Source: Deltaproteobacteria bacterium
Lineage (GTDB): Bacteria; Desulfobacterota; Desulfobacteria; Desulfobacterales; Desulfobacteraceae
Assembly: GCA_013151635.1 (NCBI GenBank)
Contig: JAADHV010000001.1
Location: 81,813-145,812 of the forward strand
Length of the DNA: 64,000 nucleotides
Direction of reading: 5' to 3'
The notes below the pieces were generated by a model that made no database searches, was not told the origin of the DNA, and saw only the letters and a program-made list of their open reading frames with translations. Each line of letters begins with the position of its first letter. Positions within the stretch are counted from its first letter, which is position 1. Position numbers and translations under genes: made by a program. Below are positions 63,536 through 64,000 of the stretch, one piece after another.

Positions 63536-64000
63536 ATGTTACCCGATTTTAACAGGCTCAAGGTTTTTTATTTTATTTTTAAAAAGAAGAGTGTGGCCAG
63601 TGCGGCCAGACAATTGAATATCACACCTTCGGCAGTCAGCCAGGCATTAAATAAGCTTGAGTCGGAATTAAAGGTTCTATTGTTTACAAGGCTTCATAAA
63701 AAACTTGTCCCGACTTTGGCCGGCAATCAACTATATGAAACACTCCAGCCCTTTATCATGGAGCTTGAAACCGCGATAAGGAAGATGGGGCAGGCAAAAC
63801 ATACCCCTTCTGGTATGCTTAAAATCGGTTCGCCAATTGAGTTTGGAAAATCTTATTTCACTGGCATATTTGCATCATTCAGAAAAAAATATCCAGAGGT
63901 CGTGTTTACAATGAAGCTTGGTGATCCTGCTGAGATTTTTCCCATGATTAAAGCAGGCAAGCTTGATTTCGGGCTGGTGGATATTTTTTTGAAACGGGAC
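63536..64000 (+). CDS. LysR-family transcriptional regulator, 5' part only
   Basis: An ATG at 63536 opens 155 residues to the window edge. The N-terminal winged helix (FNRLKVFYFIFKKKSVASAARQLNITPSAVSQALNKLESE) is a clear LysR domain, followed by the start of the ligand-binding domain (TPSGMLKIGSPIEFGKSYFTGIFASF, LDFGLVDIF). The target is unknown. It was missed by the ORF track because the frame runs off the window. Confidence 0.9.
   Translation, partial: MLPDFNRLKVFYFIFKKKSVASAARQLNITPSAVSQALNKLESELKVLLFTRLHKKLVPTLAGNQLYETLQPFIMELETAIRKMGQAKHTPSGMLKIGSPIEFGKSYFTGIFASFRKKYPEVVFTMKLGDPAEIFPMIKAGKLDFGLVDIFLKRD

Noticed and set aside
1-64000. CRISPR arrays, tRNA and rRNA genes
   Set aside because: No regularly spaced repeats, cloverleaf-like sequences or rRNA stretches were seen on either strand.

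Overview
The window looks like a chromosome segment of an anaerobic, sulfate-reducing-type Desulfobacterota (Desulfobacteraceae-like) bacterium. This is an inference from gene content: HdrC/HdrB-like iron-sulfur proteins beside an isc-type operon, rubrerythrin and rubredoxin-like proteins, TRAP and branched-chain amino acid transporters, sigma-54 activators, a glycyl radical enzyme, small proteins typical of sulfate reducers, and a predicted selenoprotein. No rRNA, tRNA or CRISPR was found.

Layout. 1-6320 (minus): a short-chain dehydrogenase, a TRAP transporter (P, Q, M) and the start of a branched-chain-type ABC transporter, with a good sigma-54 promoter at 6423-6437. 6548-7803: an eroded accessory patch (VapC remnant, attC-like hairpin, broken HEAT-repeat gene), followed by the probable sigma-54 activator (7835-9241). 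A shared sequence element lies before the dehydrogenase, before dctP and before the activator gene. 9432-10332: three small plus-strand genes. 10399-15338: a complete Liv-type transporter. 15708-21827: TetR regulator, PatB/MalY-type lyase, chemotaxis receptor and Xaa-Pro peptidase. 21836-28753: a two-component system divergent from a redox operon (rubredoxin-like protein, rhodanese-ferritin fusion, FAD oxidoreductase, TVP38-disulfide reductase fusion). The rhodanese has an in-frame TGA exactly where its catalytic cysteine should be, so it is predicted to be a selenoprotein. This is the most striking feature of the window.

28953-36855: a conserved small protein, proC, a TIGR02757 protein, iscU-like/iscS-like/hdrC/hdrB, and convergent cysteine synthesis genes (cysK, cysE) with their likely regulator. 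37060-39648: clpB. 39664-43841: a decayed FecCD/MolABC-type transporter locus with a truncated binding protein, a broken modE fragment and an intact sigma-54 activator. 44040-48924: ferredoxin, rubrerythrin, a DVU0298-like protein, a transglutaminase-like protein, a methionine-synthase-core-like protein, a TetR regulator and a flavin-binding-fold protein. 49134-50948: a DmdC/FadE-type acyl-CoA dehydrogenase. 51260-53370: a DUF523 fragment and the arsR-arsC-acr3 arsenic operon.

53527-63237: a GntR regulator, a glycyl radical activase, and a glycyl radical enzyme that fits trans-4-hydroxy-L-proline dehydratase (HypD), followed by a full dipeptide ABC transporter. With proC and the Xaa-Pro peptidase elsewhere in the window, this suggests use of hydroxyproline-containing peptides. 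The window ends inside a LysR-family gene. Two A-run frameshifts (7081-7087 and 42411-42417) could be real decay or sequencing errors.
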